Source of the DNA: Apibacter raozihei
GTDB lineage: Bacteria > Bacteroidota > Bacteroidia > Flavobacteriales > Weeksellaceae
Direction of reading: 5' to 3'
DNA: 64,000 nt
NCBI RefSeq assembly: GCF_004014855.1
Contig: NZ_CP034930.1
Coordinates: 2,337,716 to 2,401,715, forward strand
Positions 8,010-17,056 of this stretch are shown piece by piece. The position numbers and the translations under genes were made by a program. The first letter of the stretch is position 1, and each line of letters opens with the position of its first letter. Below the pieces are notes generated by a model. That model ran no database searches. It had not been told where the DNA came from and saw only the letters and a list, made by a program, of their open reading frames with translations.

Positions 8010-9176
8010 ATGGGGAAATATAATTTTGATCAAATCATAAACAGAAAAAATTCAGATTCATTAAAATATGGCGTTTTAAAAGATAGATTTGGAAGAGATG
8101 ATTTGCTTCCTTTGTGGGTTGCTGATATGGATTTTTTATCTCCTCCGGAAATTACGCAAGCACTAGCCCAAAGAGTAGAAGAGGGGGTTTTTGGATACTC
8201 TTATGCTTCTTCCGACTACTATCAGTCTATAATTAACTGGCAGAAAAAGCAGCATCAGTGGGAGGTTAAAAAAGAAGAAATCAGTTACATTCCCGGTGTA
8301 GTTAAAGGAATTGCTTTTGTTTTAGAAGTTTTTTCAGAAAAAGATGATCAAATTATTATACAGCCTCCGGTTTATCACCCTTTCAGAATTATATCATCTT
8401 TACATGACAGAGAAGTCATTAATAATCCATTAATTTTTAATGGAGAACAGTATCAGATGGACATCGACGGACTTGAAAAATTAATTACACATAAAACAAA
8501 AATTTTAATTTTATCCAACCCTCATAATCCGGGAGGCAGAGTATGGAGTAAAGAAGAACTTACTAGATTAGCTGAAATTTGTTACAAACATAAAGTCCTT
8601 GTTATATCAGATGAAATACATTCAGATTTGGTTTTATATGGTAAAAAGCATATACCGTTTGCATCCGTATCCGAAGAAGCTGCCCAAAACAGCATTACAC
8701 TTAATGCTCCTTCAAAAACATTTAATATAGCAGGAATAGTGACATCCTATTCTATCATTAAAAATAAACAACTTAGGGAAAAGTATCATAAATATTTAAT
8801 AAGTAGTGAACTAAATGATGGGACTATATTTGCATATTTAGCTTTACAGGCAGCTTACGAAAAAGGTGAAGATTGGATGATAGAACTAAAGGCATATCTG
8901 GAAAAAAATATAAAATTTGTAGATGAATATTTAAAAAAGAATATTCCTCAGATAAAAGTAATAATTCCTGAAGCCTCATTTTTGCTTTGGTTGGATTGCC
9001 GCGATTTAAATTTAACTCAGGCTCAACTTACATCATTATTTATAAATGAAGCACATTTGGCACTTAATGATGGAGCTATGTTTGGTAAGGAGGGAAAAGG
9101 TTTTATGAGATTAAACATAGGATGCCCTCAATCGGTATTGGAAAAAGCTCTTCAACAATTGAAAGAATCTGTTTAA
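8010..9176 (+). CDS. patB: MalY/PatB-family cystathionine beta-lyase (PLP enzyme)
   Basis: The 388-residue protein has fold-type I aminotransferase landmarks: PLWVADMDF near the N-terminus, SNPHNPGG, SDEIHSDL, and the PLP-binding Lys in NAPSKTFNIAG. The combination is typical of MalY/PatB C-S lyases, which split cystathionine to homocysteine, pyruvate and ammonia, though an aminotransferase role is possible. A TATTTTTG promoter element lies at 7986-7993. The stop codon directly abuts the ATG of the acyl-carrier-like gene, so the two are almost certainly co-translated. Confidence 0.85.
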   Translation: MGKYNFDQIINRKNSDSLKYGVLKDRFGRDDLLPLWVADMDFLSPPEITQALAQRVEEGVFGYSYASSDYYQSIINWQKKQHQWEVKKEEISYIPGVVKGIAFVLEVFSEKDDQIIIQPPVYHPFRIISSLHDREVINNPLIFNGEQYQMDIDGLEKLITHKTKILILSNPHNPGGRVWSKEELTRLAEICYKHKVLVISDEIHSDLVLYGKKHIPFASVSEEAAQNSITLNAPSKTFNIAGIVTSYSIIKNKQLREKYHKYLISSELNDGTIFAYLALQAAYEKGEDWMIELKAYLEKNIKFVDEYLKKNIPQIKVIIPEASFLLWLDCRDLNLTQAQLTSLFINEAHLALNDGAMFGKEGKGFMRLNIGCPQSVLEKALQQLKESV

Positions 9177-9770
9177 ATGGGCTTGGATACAATTGAAATA
9201 ATTGTACAGATTGAAAATTGTTTTGATGTAGTGATTACAGATGAAGAGGCGGTACGTACTTATACTGTAGGAGATATTGCCGATTTAATATACATGAAAA
9301 AAAAGATACAGATTTATACTACAGATATTTTTCGTGAATTATATTTTAAATTGAAAGAACTTTTTGTGAATAATGGAGTAAATGAGAAAATTATTTGTGT
9401 TAATACAGAACTCACTGAACTTATTCCTCAAGGAGATTTAAAATTTTATGAAAAATTAATTAAAAAACAATTAGATTTACTTCCCCCTCCGATAAAACTA
9501 AAATATAATCTTCCTAGAGAAGAAGGTGCATATCAAGGGTTAATAATTAAAATTTTTAAAAGAAATAAACAATTACGCAGCTATACTTTAGCTCAATACA
9601 TACATTTTTTAATATCTGTAAACTATAAAAAATTACTGAATCCCAATCATCTGCATTCTCGTTACGAAGCAGAAAGAATCGTTTGTATGGTAGTTAGTGA
9701 TTGTACTGGAATTCCGGTAAGCAAAATTGAACTGCATTATAAGATTGTAGAAGATTTAGGAATCGAATAA
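9177..9770 (+). CDS. Acyl-carrier-like protein with half-motifs in swapped order
   Basis: The ATG follows the MalY stop with no gap. Residues 1-38 (starting MGLDTIEIIVQIE, then ITDEEAVRTYTVGDIADLI) resemble the second half of an acyl carrier protein from the DSL attachment site onward, but the serine is threonine. The last 35 residues (AERIVCMVVSDCTGIP, then KIVEDLG) resemble the first half of an acyl carrier protein and stop just where DSL would begin. Between them are about 115 residues of no recognised fold. It may be a circularly permuted or split carrier, or two degenerate domains. With Thr at the attachment site, phosphopantetheinylation is doubtful. It overlaps the end of the convergent ABC ATPase gene by 15 nt. 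Confidence 0.65.
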   Translation: MGLDTIEIIVQIENCFDVVITDEEAVRTYTVGDIADLIYMKKKIQIYTTDIFRELYFKLKELFVNNGVNEKIICVNTELTELIPQGDLKFYEKLIKKQLDLLPPPIKLKYNLPREEGAYQGLIIKIFKRNKQLRSYTLAQYIHFLISVNYKKLLNPNHLHSRYEAERIVCMVVSDCTGIPVSKIELHYKIVEDLGIE

Positions 9771-10754
9771 TTTTTTTAAGTGGTTGCGGAGATACAAAAT
9801 AACTTTTTCAATACTGGGGAAAGTTAAATTTTCTGTTTTAAAATGAATGATATAGTTAGAATTTAATTCTGAGATAATAATTTCCGAAGATTCATGAATA
9901 GTAAATCCATTTCTAACTAAGGCTTTTTTTAACCAATAGATTGAATTACGATTACCCTCAAGTCGAACAGTTAGATGATTTTCAGGTTTATTTATTTCAT
10001 ACTCCTGGTTTTGATAATTAAATTTCATATCAGACGAAACAAAATAATCAAGAACATTTTCATTAAAAGCAACGTCTTCCGTGTAACCGGAAATCCATTG
10101 CTGATCTTTGATGAGCCAAAGTTTATCGGATATGGAAAGTCCCAGTGATAAATCATGCGAAGTAAAGACAACGGCTTTTCGTTTATCTTTAGCATATTCT
10201 CTGATTAATTTTATAACTTTCAATTTATTAGCAATATCCAGATGAGAAGTAGGTTCATCAAGAATTAATAAAGGACAATCCTGAATTATTGCTCGTGCTA
10301 TCATAGCTTTCTGAAGGTTTCCATCTGAAAGTTCGCAAGCGTAATTAGTAGTATAAGGAGTCAGTTCAAACAAATCTATAATAGAGTAAATAGTTTCTGT
10401 TTCCTTTCGGGTGAGTTTTTGATACCATTTTTTATAAGGAAATCGTCCAAGGCTTATCAAATCAAACAAACGTAGCGAAGGACCAATCGAATTTTGGGAA
10501 AGGACCACAGATATAAATTTACTTAAATCTCCGGAAGAAATATGATAACTGTTCTGCCCCATAATTTTTATGTTCCCTCCCATACAAATAAGTTCCTTAT
10601 ATATGGTTTTTAATAAAGTAGTTTTACCTGACCCGTTTTTTCCGGTAAGCAGAATGACTTCTCCAGGGTTTGCTGTAGCATTAATATCTTTGAGTATAGC
10701 TTTTTTATAACCTATGGATAAATTATTTATTTCCAGTATTGCAGGAGTGTTCAT
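9756..10754 (-). CDS. ABC transporter ATP-binding protein, FecE/BtuD type
   Basis: Walker A (GKNGSGKTTLLK), signature region (LSDGNLQKAMIARAI) and Walker B (PLLILDEPTSHLD) are all present, with the Q-loop in between. I place the start at 10754 (MNTPAILEINNLSIGYKK), one base after the permease stop and at the usual distance from Walker A. An upstream in-frame ATG at 10790 would add 12 residues. About 90 extra residues at the C-terminus lie beyond the usual ATPase domain. With the FecCD permease it forms an importer for a metal chelate, haem or cobalamin. No substrate-binding protein gene is adjacent. Confidence 0.87.
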   Translation of the reverse strand: MNTPAILEINNLSIGYKKAILKDINATANPGEVILLTGKNGSGKTTLLKTIYKELICMGGNIKIMGQNSYHISSGDLSKFISVVLSQNSIGPSLRLFDLISLGRFPYKKWYQKLTRKETETIYSIIDLFELTPYTTNYACELSDGNLQKAMIARAIIQDCPLLILDEPTSHLDIANKLKVIKLIREYAKDKRKAVVFTSHDLSLGLSISDKLWLIKDQQWISGYTEDVAFNENVLDYFVSSDMKFNYQNQEYEINKPENHLTVRLEGNRNSIYWLKKALVRNGFTIHESSEIIISELNSNYIIHFKTENLTFPSIEKVILYLRNHLKKLFDS

Positions 10755-10755
10755 A

Positions 10756-11781
10756 CTATAATGAATAAGTTTTGAATTTATTTTTAACAATCATAAACAG
10801 TATAGTAGGAATTCCTATTAATGAGGACAATATATTCACGGGTAATTGTGTTTGCACGATAATTAAACTGATTAGCAGCATAAATCCCGTTCCGCACAAA
10901 ATGTTTAGTATCATTTGTTCCCATAAAGCTGCCGGATTCCATAACAACCTGCAAAAATGAGGAATTATAATGCCTATAAATACAATAGGTCCCAGCATAG
11001 CTGTAGTACTACCGGTTAACAGGCAGATTGAAGTAATAATTAATAACTTTAAAATAGTCATATTTACACCTAGTATACGAGCATAGTTGTTTCCTAATAG
11101 AAAACCGGTTAAATTTTTTATTGATAAAAAAGCAGGAAGCAGACCCAAGCAGATACAAAAACCGTAAACGATAATTTGCACTTTGCTTAATCCTTCAAAC
11201 GATCCGAAAGACCATACAACATATTGTTTTAACGCTTCCGATTCGGAATAAAATTGTAATGCTCCAATTACAGATCCGCAAAAAGCAGAAATGAGAAAAC
11301 CAACAATTATAAAAGTAGAAGTATCCCTCATATTTTTCGCAATAAATAGTAAAAGTAGAGACACAGAAACCGAACCTACGAGAGAACTTAAAATTAGTAT
11401 CCAGCCACTGAGCCACTCAAAATTAAATAACAGGGCAGGTACTCCTGAAAAAATAATGAATGCTACTGATAAAGCCGAGCCGGAAGATATACCCAGTATA
11501 GAGGGTTCTGCTAGGGGATTTTTAAAAAACTCTTGTAATAAAAATCCGCTGACAGGAAGTGAAATTCCAGCAAAAAATACCGCTAAAGTTTTATATAAAC
11601 GATAAGTTACGATTAATTTTTTCGTTTCTTCAGAAGTATAAAATAAATCAGAAAATTTTATATTTTCAAAACCGCTCAACAGATTAGCAAAAAAAAGAAA
11701 AAGGCATAAAAGACCTAATGCACTTAATAGCAATATAAACTTCTTAGAAAACATAGCAACAAAGATAATAATTCTATACAT
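10756..11781 (-). CDS. FecCD-family ABC transporter permease
   Basis: The 341-residue protein has about nine to ten hydrophobic helices and the family motifs SGFLLQEFFKNPLAEPSILG and GPIVFIGIIIPHFCR. The family builds the membrane channel of class II metal-chelate importers. The gene is followed directly by its ATPase. The start may instead be the Met at 11754 (MFSKKFILLLS), because a TATCTTTG element on the minus strand at 11760-11767 would place transcription start near it. A 17-bp palindrome sits 37 nt upstream of the longer start. Confidence 0.87.
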   Translation of the reverse strand: MYRIIIFVAMFSKKFILLLSALGLLCLFLFFANLLSGFENIKFSDLFYTSEETKKLIVTYRLYKTLAVFFAGISLPVSGFLLQEFFKNPLAEPSILGISSGSALSVAFIIFSGVPALLFNFEWLSGWILILSSLVGSVSVSLLLLFIAKNMRDTSTFIIVGFLISAFCGSVIGALQFYSESEALKQYVVWSFGSFEGLSKVQIIVYGFCICLGLLPAFLSIKNLTGFLLGNNYARILGVNMTILKLLIITSICLLTGSTTAMLGPIVFIGIIIPHFCRLLWNPAALWEQMILNILCGTGFMLLISLIIVQTQLPVNILSSLIGIPTILFMIVKNKFKTYSL

Positions 11782-11817
11782 TTGATATTAATATTTACAT
11801 TTGCCCCAAATAATAGT

Positions 11818-11834
11818 TTACAACTAAATTGTAA
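11818..11834. promoter_or_regulatory. 6-5-6 palindrome TTACAA-N5-TTGTAA between divergent genes
   Basis: TTACAA and TTGTAA with a 5-nt spacer form a 17-bp palindrome in the 94-bp gap between the FecCD-type transporter and the FAD-linked oxidase. It has the same architecture as the element at 982-998. An operator for a metal- or redox-responsive regulator is plausible but inferred. Confidence 0.4.
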
Positions 11835-11875
11835 GTTAACAAATTAGACAGCAAATAACTACTGAATTACAGACA

Positions 11876-13267
11876 ATGATATCAAAACATATTAAATATT
11901 TTAAACAAATTATAGGAGAGCAGTTTTGTTATGAAGATACCGATACATTAGAAAATTACTCCTATGATCATACGGAAAATCTCAAATATTTACCCTCAGT
12001 AGTCTTAAAACCGGCTAGTTCACAAGAAATATCAAAAATTGTTCAATATTGTAATCATCATAACCTTTCCATTGTGCCCAGATCGGCAGGAACCGGTCAA
12101 ATGGGAGGAGCATTACCCATCAATAAAGCCGTAATACTATCCTTAGAAAGGTTAAACAATATTATTTCTATTGATACATTAAATTTTCAGGCAACAGTAG
12201 AAGCAGGAGTAATAAATCTGGATTTACAAAAAGCATTGGAACCTTACGGATTATTTTACGGTCCGGATCCCTCCAGTTGGGGAAGTTCTTTTATCGGAGG
12301 AAATATTGCTACCAATGCAGGGGGATTAAAAGCTGTAAAGTACGGAGTAACTTCAGCATCAGTTTTAAATCTTGAAGTGGTCTTGCCTAATGGCGAAATT
12401 ATATGGACGGGAGCAAATACTTTAAAAAATTCTACCGGTTACAATCTGACTCAACTATTCATAGGTAGTGAAGGGACTTTAGGTATAGTAACAAAAGCGG
12501 TGGTTAAAATATTATCTAAACCTAAAACTGATATTACCTTGTTAATACCTTTTCATTCATTGGATGATTGTGCTAAAGCAGTTGCAGATGTTTTTAAAGC
12601 AGGTTTACAACCCTGTTCTATAGAATTGATGGAAAGAAATGCACTAGAGCAGGTGAAAATATTTCTGAAAGACAACTCCATCCCTTTACAAAACAACGTA
12701 GAAGCACATTTATTAATCTGTTATGATGGGACTACTCAGGAAGAACTAATGCCATTGATAGAGAAGACAATCACAGCTATTGAACAGTATTCTACAGAAG
12801 AAATTTATTTTGCCGATAATGAAACTGATAAAAACAGATTATGGGAGATGAGGCGCAAAGCTGCAGAAATAGTAAAACTAAATGGATTTACAATAGAAGA
12901 AGATACCGTAGTTCCACGTTCTGAAATGCCTAAATTAATTAAATTTGTTCGAGCATTGGCTAAAGAGTATAACACTCAGGTTGTTTGTTATGGACATGCC
13001 GGTGATGGAAATTTGCATATACGTTTTAATCATCCCGAATTTAAGAATTCTTATCAAAATCCATTGATTAACGATATGCTTACTAAACTTTTTCAGTATA
13101 TATATTCTCTTGGAGGAACCATATCCGGAGAGCATGGAATCGGATTAATACAGCAATCATTTCTACCCATTGTTTTTTCAAAATCCAATTTGAATATTCA
13201 GAAAAAAATTAAAGAAGCCCTGGATCCGAAAAATATTATGAATCCCGGAAAAGTAATTGATTATTAG
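11876..13267 (+). CDS. FAD-binding oxidase, GlcD/D-lactate dehydrogenase type
   Basis: The 463-residue protein has the PCMH-type FAD-binding domain (PRSAGTGQMGGA near residue 65; GGNIATNAGGLKAVKYG near 142) and the C-terminal FAD-oxidase domain with CYGHAGDGNLHIRF and SGEHGIG. Length and motifs match glycolate oxidase subunit GlcD and D-lactate or D-2-hydroxyacid dehydrogenases, which oxidise 2-hydroxyacids and feed electrons to quinone. No GlcE/GlcF partners are adjacent, which favours a stand-alone D-lactate-type enzyme. Confidence 0.87.
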   Translation: MISKHIKYFKQIIGEQFCYEDTDTLENYSYDHTENLKYLPSVVLKPASSQEISKIVQYCNHHNLSIVPRSAGTGQMGGALPINKAVILSLERLNNIISIDTLNFQATVEAGVINLDLQKALEPYGLFYGPDPSSWGSSFIGGNIATNAGGLKAVKYGVTSASVLNLEVVLPNGEIIWTGANTLKNSTGYNLTQLFIGSEGTLGIVTKAVVKILSKPKTDITLLIPFHSLDDCAKAVADVFKAGLQPCSIELMERNALEQVKIFLKDNSIPLQNNVEAHLLICYDGTTQEELMPLIEKTITAIEQYSTEEIYFADNETDKNRLWEMRRKAAEIVKLNGFTIEEDTVVPRSEMPKLIKFVRALAKEYNTQVVCYGHAGDGNLHIRFNHPEFKNSYQNPLINDMLTKLFQYIYSLGGTISGEHGIGLIQQSFLPIVFSKSNLNIQKKIKEALDPKNIMNPGKVIDY

Positions 13268-13338
13268 CAAAGATCATCCTATATTTGCTTCTTTATAGTT
13301 TAATATATTTACTTTAGTCATCTAATTTTATAAAAATA

Positions 13339-13836
13339 GTGCATAAAACTGAACTTGAATTTTCTGAACTTATTGAAAAAAACCAGGGAATCATTCATAA
13401 GGTATGTAGAATATATACCACAAATAATGAAGATTCTCAGGATTTATTTCAGGAAATTTTACTTCAATTATGGAAATCTTATAAAAGCTTTAAAGGTAAT
13501 TCCAAATTTACTACCTGGATGTACAGAGTATCCCTAAACACGGCTATCACTCTCTTTAGAAAATCAACTCGCAGTGTAGATACTCAGGAAATTGATAATT
13601 CTCTCTATAAATTATCTGAAGACACGGAATATTCGGATAAACAAGAACAAATAGGCTTGCTATACGAAGCAATTAAACATCTTTCGGATATAGAGAGAGC
13701 ATTAGTGCTTCTTTATCTTGAAGATTTGCCATACAAAGATATCTCAGAAACGTTAGGTATTTCTGAAGTAAACGCGAGAGTAAAGATGAACAGGGCAAAA
13801 AACAAATTAAAAGAAATAATGAGTGCAGATGAGTAA
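13339..13836 (+). CDS. ECF-type RNA polymerase sigma factor (GTG start)
   Basis: The 165-residue protein has sigma region 2 (EDSQDLFQEILLQLWKSYK, then FTTWMYRVSLN) and region 4 (LPYKDISETLGISEVNARVK), with no region 3: the ECF layout. The only start that keeps all of region 2 is GTG at 13339. Its last 8 nt overlap the ATG of a membrane-protein gene, which is a common way of pairing an ECF sigma factor with its antagonist. Confidence 0.88.
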   Translation: MHKTELEFSELIEKNQGIIHKVCRIYTTNNEDSQDLFQEILLQLWKSYKSFKGNSKFTTWMYRVSLNTAITLFRKSTRSVDTQEIDNSLYKLSEDTEYSDKQEQIGLLYEAIKHLSDIERALVLLYLEDLPYKDISETLGISEVNARVKMNRAKNKLKEIMSADE

Positions 13837-14512
13837 AGAAATTGATATTGATAATTTAAAAAAATTCTGGAAAGAACAACCAGCTTCAGATAATCATTAC
13901 TCGAAGGAACAATTGCTTCAAATGATTAATAAAAAGTCAGGTAATAATATGAAATCCATTATTATTATCAGTAGTATTGAGTTTATACTACTGATGATAT
14001 CTCTTATATTTACCTGTATTGATAATACATATTTGATAGGCAGCCTTGATATGGAAGCTAAGGAAATTTATTCCAGAAATTTACAGATCAGTCGCCAACT
14101 ATTATTATTTGATATACTCATATCTCTTCTTTTCATTTACTTTTTTGTTAAAACATATAGACAAATCAATATTTTAAATTCAGTTAAAGAATTAATAAAC
14201 AGTATTTTAAGATTCAGAAGATATGTTACCGGATTTATAGTTATTAATATTATACTAGGAATGTTTACTTTATTTCTTACCGGATTTTATGATTTTGTAT
14301 ATAGTCTCAAAAGAACTTTCGGAGTAATTCAGAATGATAATATAGGAACGCAAACCATACATTCGCCTGTTAACTCACCCGAATACACGTTTTGGTTTAT
14401 CATAATCTGCATCATAATTTTTATAATCATGTTCATCTATTATGCTGTCATATATGGAATATTTTTAAGAAAATTAAAAAATAATCTAAAAGAACTTCGT
14501 GAAATTGAATAA
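13829..14512 (+). CDS. Four-helix membrane protein paired with the sigma factor, candidate anti-sigma
   Basis: I place the start at ATG 13829 (MSKEIDIDNLKKFWKEQ), inside the sigma gene's last codons (ATGAGTAA overlap); a GTG at 13823 is also in frame. About 45 cytoplasmic residues are followed by four membrane segments (SIIIISSIEFILLMISLIF; LLLFDILISLLFIYFF; FIVINIILGMFTLFLTGF; FIIICIIIFIIMFIYY). No zinc-binding anti-sigma motif (HxxxCxxC) is present. Operon overlap and topology suggest it holds the sigma factor at the membrane, but this is inference. Confidence 0.7.
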   Translation: MSKEIDIDNLKKFWKEQPASDNHYSKEQLLQMINKKSGNNMKSIIIISSIEFILLMISLIFTCIDNTYLIGSLDMEAKEIYSRNLQISRQLLLFDILISLLFIYFFVKTYRQINILNSVKELINSILRFRRYVTGFIVINIILGMFTLFLTGFYDFVYSLKRTFGVIQNDNIGTQTIHSPVNSPEYTFWFIIICIIIFIIMFIYYAVIYGIFLRKLKNNLKELREIE

Positions 14513-14574
14513 ATAAAATAAAAATAGGGGTTTTTTATATAAACATTTTGTTTATTTTTTGTTTGATTCCCTAC

Positions 14575-14605
14575 TTGAAAAAACCAATAAAATATTGTAA
14601 TTTTG
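14575..14605 (+). promoter_or_regulatory. Bacteroidota-type promoter for parE
   Basis: TTG at 14575-14577, a 20-nt spacer and TAATTTTG at 14598-14605 match the housekeeping consensus. The ATG of parE lies 16 nt beyond the -7 element. Confidence 0.6.
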
Positions 14606-14621
14606 TAGCACAGGATAATAC

Positions 14622-16463
14622 ATGGCTTCAACATCTCAACAATATACAGAAGAAAATATTAAAACCCTTGATTGGCAGGAACATATACGTATCCGCCCGG
14701 GGATGTATATCGGAAAATTAGGGGATGGTTCTTCTCCTGATGATGGTATCTATATTTTGCTTAAAGAAATTATTGATAATTCCATTGACGAATACGTTAT
14801 GGGAGAAGGTAAGAGAATAGATATTTCTCTGGAAGACACCCGGGTGAAAGTAAGAGATTATGGTAGGGGAATTCCTCTAGGAAAGATGGTGGATGCTGTA
14901 TCTAAAATGAACACCGGAGGGAAATATGATTCTAGAGCATTTAAAAAATCCGTGGGATTAAATGGAGTAGGTACCAAGGCAGTAAATGCTTTAGCCTCGT
15001 TTTTTAGAGTAAAATCTGTTAGAGACGGAGTAACAAGAGTGGCTGAATTTTCTAAGGGTATATTAACTGAAGAAAGTCCGGAATCGGATACTAAAGAACG
15101 CAGAGGTACAGAAATTTCTTTTGAACCGGATGCCTCTATTTTTAACAATTTTAAGTTCAGAAGGGAGTACATAGATAAAATGTTGAAAAACTATGTATAT
15201 CTAAACCCCGGACTAAAAATATATTTTAACGGAGAAGAGTTTTATTCAGAAAACGGTCTTCAGGATTTACTTCAGGAAAATATAGAAGGAGATGTTGTCT
15301 ACCCTATAATTCATATCAAAGATGAAGATATTGAAATTGCATTATCGCACAGTGAACGATCTCAATCCGAAGTGTATTTTTCCTTCGTAAATGGTCAGCA
15401 TACAACTCAGGGTGGAACGCATCTTACCGCCTTTAAAGAAGCATACGTAAAGACTATACGTGAATTTTTTAATAAAAATTATGATGCTTCTGATATAAGA
15501 AAATCTATAATTGCAGCTATTTCCATTAAAGTTATTGAACCTGTTTTTGAATCACAGACCAAAACTAAATTGGGAAGTAATGAAATGGGGCCCGGATTAA
15601 CTACGATCCGAACCTTTATGAATGATTTCCTTAAAAAACATCTGGACAATTTTTTACATAAAAATCAGGAAGTAGCAGATGCTCTACAGAGAAAGATAAT
15701 TATTTCAGAAAAAGAAAGAAAGGAACTTTCAGGAATTCAGAAGTTAGCCCGTGAACGAGCTAAAAAAGTAAGTTTACATAATAAAAAGCTGAGGGATTGT
15801 CGCCAGCATTATAACGATCAAAAATCACTCAGAAAGCAGGAATCAACTATTTTCATCACAGAGGGCGACTCCGCTTCAGGTTCTATTACAAAAAGTAGAG
15901 ATGTTGAAACTCAGGCAGTTTTCAGTTTAAGAGGTAAACCCTTGAATTGTTATGGACTTACCAAGAAAATTGTATATGAAAACGAAGAATTTAATTTGCT
16001 TCAGGCAGCATTAAATATAGAAATAAGTCTGGAAGATCTAAGATACAACAATGTTGTTATTGCTACAGATGCTGATGTAGACGGAATGCACATTCGATTA
16101 TTAATGATTACTTTCTTTTTACAGTTCTTTCCGGATTTAATTAAAAACGGTCATTTATATATATTACAGACCCCGTTATTCAGGGTCAGAAATAAAAAAG
16201 AAACCCGTTATTGTTACAGTGATGAAGAACGAATGAGAGCATTAAACGAACTAGGGAAAAATCCTGAAATAACCAGATTTAAAGGATTGGGTGAAATATC
16301 TCCCGATGAATTTAAAAACTTCATAGGTAAAGACATGAGACTTGAACCTGTTATGCTTACCAAAGATACATCCATAGATGAATTACTGGATTTTTATATG
16401 GGTAAAAATACACAAACCAGACAAGAATTTATCATTAATAATCTGGTAGTTGAAGCTATTTAA
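14622..16463 (+). CDS. parE: DNA topoisomerase IV subunit B
   Basis: The 613-residue protein has the GHKL ATPase start ([36 protein letters not shown]) and the Toprim domain (TEGDSASGS near residue 415 and the metal-binding [12 protein letters not shown] near 483). Length and domain order match Bacteroidota ParE, which with ParC decatenates daughter chromosomes. GyrB is excluded mainly by context: parC follows after one small membrane-protein gene. The protein ends shortly after the Toprim region, as expected for the short type IIA B subunit. Confidence 0.9.
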   Translation: MASTSQQYTEENIKTLDWQEHIRIRPGMYIGKLGDGSSPDDGIYILLKEIIDNSIDEYVMGEGKRIDISLEDTRVKVRDYGRGIPLGKMVDAVSKMNTGGKYDSRAFKKSVGLNGVGTKAVNALASFFRVKSVRDGVTRVAEFSKGILTEESPESDTKERRGTEISFEPDASIFNNFKFRREYIDKMLKNYVYLNPGLKIYFNGEEFYSENGLQDLLQENIEGDVVYPIIHIKDEDIEIALSHSERSQSEVYFSFVNGQHTTQGGTHLTAFKEAYVKTIREFFNKNYDASDIRKSIIAAISIKVIEPVFESQTKTKLGSNEMGPGLTTIRTFMNDFLKKHLDNFLHKNQEVADALQRKIIISEKERKELSGIQKLARERAKKVSLHNKKLRDCRQHYNDQKSLRKQESTIFITEGDSASGSITKSRDVETQAVFSLRGKPLNCYGLTKKIVYENEEFNLLQAALNIEISLEDLRYNNVVIATDADVDGMHIRLLMITFFLQFFPDLIKNGHLYILQTPLFRVRNKKETRYCYSDEERMRALNELGKNPEITRFKGLGEISPDEFKNFIGKDMRLEPVMLTKDTSIDELLDFYMGKNTQTRQEFIINNLVVEAI

Positions 16464-16528
16464 AACAACATTTACTAAGAACAAATACACTATAAAGCAA
16501 AAAAGATCGACATCAATTTCTTTATGCT

Positions 16529-17023
16529 ATGAAATTACAAACAAAACAAACTAAAAGTAAAATTACTATTGTAAACATTATTTTATTAATTATTTTTTTT
16601 ACTAGCTTTTTTTTCTCATACATGGATATTCAAGTCATGGAAAAAAACGATGAGATTATTTGCTTCGTAAGCTTTATATTATTAATTTATTTATCTTATT
16701 TGGGGTGCTCTTTCTTCAGATACGATAGTGGAGGAGAAACATTAATTCTTCAAAATCAGAAAGCCTTACCCTTTTCTTTTCTTGTAAAAGAAACGCAATC
16801 TGATTTTCCTAAAAGAAAATTAGTCAACTATAAAGTGGTTAATAAATTTTTATTCAAACGAAAGCTTGAAATATACATTACTAGTAAAAGAGTATCATCA
16901 GGAATGACTAAAATTTCTTTTGACATTTCTTATCTTTCATCAAAAGAGGTGAAAAATCTTAAAATATCTTTAGATAAAGTAATGAAAGAAAATTCACAAT
17001 ATCAAGATGCATTAAACGTATAA
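16529..17023 (+). CDS. Small two-helix membrane protein between parE and parC
   Basis: The 164-residue product has two N-terminal membrane segments (ITIVNIILLIIFFTSFFFSY and IICFVSFILLIYLSYLGC). A basic soluble tail of about 100 residues follows. No family is recognised. It is flanked tightly by the two topoisomerase IV genes (65 nt and 33 nt gaps) and is likely transcribed with them, but nothing in the sequence connects it to DNA topology. Confidence 0.6.
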   Translation: MKLQTKQTKSKITIVNIILLIIFFTSFFFSYMDIQVMEKNDEIICFVSFILLIYLSYLGCSFFRYDSGGETLILQNQKALPFSFLVKETQSDFPKRKLVNYKVVNKFLFKRKLEIYITSKRVSSGMTKISFDISYLSSKEVKNLKISLDKVMKENSQYQDALNV

Positions 17024-17056
17024 CCTTTAAAATTAAAGAGTAGTTTCAATATATAA

